From Bacteroidota bacterium (GTDB lineage Bacteria > Pseudomonadota > Alphaproteobacteria > Puniceispirillales > Puniceispirillaceae), in the NCBI GenBank assembly GCA_009936825.1, contig JAACDV010000087.1:1-7539 (forward strand): 7,539 bases of DNA, written 5' to 3'. This document shows positions 6,086-7,539 of the stretch, in pieces; the stretch's first letter is position 1, and each line of letters starts with the position of its first letter. Position numbers and translations under genes: made by a program. Under the pieces are notes generated by a model. The model made no database searches. It worked only from the letters and a program-made list of their open reading frames with translations, and was not told the origin of the DNA.

Positions 6086-7375
6086 ATGCGCTTACTCATC
6101 TCTCTTTCCGCGCTTCTCATCTCGACTTTTTTTGTGCAGATGGGGATTGGCTCGCTTCGCCCCTTTGATGCTATTTCCGGACAGGTTTTAGGGTTTACGC
6201 CGGTTGAGATTGGCTTTTTGGCGTCGGGGCATTTCGCCGGCTTTCTTCTTGGATGCATTTTCAGCCCAATTCTTGTTCGGCGCGCCGGGCATTCGCGCGC
6301 TTTTGCCTTGATGGCTGGCATTGCCATCATTTCCATTATCGCGCATCCGATTTATCCAGAGGCAACGTTCTGGACGGCCATTCGCCTGCTTTCGGGATTT
6401 TCGGTTGCGGGGTGCTATACCCTGATCGAAAGCTGGTTGCAGGCAAAGGCCACAAACGAGATTAGGGGCCGCCTTTTCAGCGTTTACCGGATCATTGATA
6501 TGTCTGGCCAGTTGATGGCGAATGCGATGATCGCCACACTGACCCCGGCGAGTTATATTTCCTATAACATTATTGCGATTGTGATGTGTCTGTCGATCCT
6601 GCCGTTGGCGTTGACCCAGAGCAAAGAGCCAGAGTTGCCCGAAACCGTTTCCTATCAGCCTTTATTTGCCTATCATGTATCGCCGCTGGCCGCCCTTGGC
6701 GTTGTTGTTGCTGGATTGTCCACTGCAACTATTGGCTCGGTTGGGCCGATTTATGCGCTTGCCGTTGGTCTGGATATCTCGCAAATAGCGCTGTTTTTAG
6801 TCGTGTCGATCATCGGCGGGATGCTGTCACAATTTCCGGCCGGACTCCTTGCCGACAGGCTATCGAGGCGAGTTGTGCTGCTTGCCTTAAGTATCATGGC
6901 CAGTGTTTTATGCATGGTCATGACGCTGCCCCTTGCAGATATGAAGCCTGCCGGAATCCCCCTAGTTTACGTTCTATCATTCCTGTTTGGATTGACGACT
7001 TTTCCAATTTATTCGATCTGTGCGGCGCATGCCTCGGACTTTGTTGATTCCAGAAAGATGATGACTCTTAGCGCCTCGTTGATTTTCTTCTACGCATCCG
7101 GCGCGATTGTCTCTCCGCTGATTGCCGGTTGGATTATCGCCAAATATGGGGCGCCGATGATGTTCAGCATGATTTCGGCAGCGCATGTGACTCTCATGCT
7201 CTATACGATCTGGCGCTATTTTGCCCGGCCTACCCTGCCCGCGCTTCGCCGCTATGCCTATGTGCCGCGAACCTCTATGTTCATCGCCAGCATTTTGCGC
7301 CCGCGCCGGAGTAGGAATAAGGATGACCATGACAAATCCTCTCAAAAACCCGGTGATAAGGACGAAACATCATAG
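6086..7375 (+). CDS. MFS transporter, YcaD-like family
   Basis: This 429-residue inner-membrane protein has about 12 hydrophobic helices, roughly at residues 5-22, 42-63, 72-90, 94-112, 138-155, 158-176, 198-225, 233-255, 262-281, 291-312, 327-349 and 355-378. The segment YTLIESWLQAKATNEIRGR (111-129) closely matches the ESWL...RGR signature of the YcaD-like group. A loop with LADRLSRR (255-262) fits MFS motif A in the second half; its first-half counterpart (SPILVRRAGHSR) is degenerate. The C-terminal tail after about 380 is basic, then charged and hydrophilic. The ATG is the first possible start, since an in-frame TGA lies two codons upstream (6080-6082). No clear ribosome site is visible. 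The length is typical. The substrate cannot be told from sequence; the family is a putative exporter. Nothing links it to the prepilin genes. Confidence 0.93.
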   Translation: MRLLISLSALLISTFFVQMGIGSLRPFDAISGQVLGFTPVEIGFLASGHFAGFLLGCIFSPILVRRAGHSRAFALMAGIAIISIIAHPIYPEATFWTAIRLLSGFSVAGCYTLIESWLQAKATNEIRGRLFSVYRIIDMSGQLMANAMIATLTPASYISYNIIAIVMCLSILPLALTQSKEPELPETVSYQPLFAYHVSPLAALGVVVAGLSTATIGSVGPIYALAVGLDISQIALFLVVSIIGGMLSQFPAGLLADRLSRRVVLLALSIMASVLCMVMTLPLADMKPAGIPLVYVLSFLFGLTTFPIYSICAAHASDFVDSRKMMTLSASLIFFYASGAIVSPLIAGWIIAKYGAPMMFSMISAAHVTLMLYTIWRYFARPTLPALRRYAYVPRTSMFIASILRPRRSRNKDDHDKSSQKPGDKDETS

Positions 7376-7505
7376 ATTTTGCAGATTTTCGGCACCCTTC
7401 AAACAGGCAGATTAATATAAATGATCTACAGCCGAACATTTGCAGTTGTGATACATCATAGGCATCGAATATGCTGAGAGACGATCACCGTTATTCAATT
7501 TTGGC

Positions 7506-7539
7506 ACCAAACAAAATACCAAACAAAATACCAAACAAA
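7506..7539. repeat. A-rich 12-bp tandem repeat running off the window
   Basis: The unit accaaacaaaat occurs at 7506-7517 and 7518-7529, then ten bases of a third copy at 7530-7539 where the window ends. The copy number beyond the edge is unknown. The preceding 7376-7505 holds no gene I can support. Confidence 0.9.

Noticed and set aside
7388..7436. Terminator after the transporter gene
   Set aside because: TTCGGC and GCCGAA form a perfect six-base inverted repeat, but the loop is 37 bases and no T run follows.

Overview
The window reads as chromosomal DNA of a Gram-negative bacterium, most likely an alphaproteobacterium of moderate GC content. The support is a tRNA-Cys of proteobacterial form with an encoded CCA, an MFS transporter of the YcaD-like group, type IV prepilin leaders, and one TTAA-N7-TTAA motif resembling a CtrA site. 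A marine lineage is a guess from the style of the lectin-bearing proteins. I cannot name a genus. The window begins inside one tandem repeat and ends inside another, so it may be a whole contig cut at repeats.

Positions 1-about 121 hold five to six copies of a G-rich 22-bp tandem repeat. Positions 184-5575 hold three prepilin-like genes. The first is an 824-residue minus-strand prepilin with a LamG domain, a cadherin-like stretch and a C-type-lectin-like domain. The second is a 199-residue plus-strand pilin-like protein without Glu5, of PilX/GspK/MshP type. The third is a 682-residue minus-strand prepilin with a cadherin-like stretch, an internal duplicated motif and a probable calcium loop. 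The first two are divergent from a very AT-rich 229-bp spacer. The second and third converge with only 39 bp between them.

Positions 5576-6085 form a 510-bp stretch without protein genes. It holds the CtrA-like box, three 19-bp tandem repeats, a tRNA-Cys gene with a plausible promoter, three perfect 13-bp repeats and a 16-bp direct repeat. Positions 6086-7375 encode the MFS transporter. The remaining 164 bp hold no gene and end in a 12-bp A-rich tandem repeat.

The best candidate for an undescribed system is the prepilin trio. Two Glu5-containing prepilins with very large extracellular regions flank one small Glu5-less pilin, the combination that forms initiating tip complexes (GspI/J/K, PilV/W/X). 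I infer a pilus or pseudopilus tip that carries its adhesive lectin domains fused directly to minor pilins. No ATPase, platform, secretin, prepilin peptidase or major pilin gene lies in the window, so the filament machinery must be encoded elsewhere. The tRNA and the transporter look unrelated to this system.
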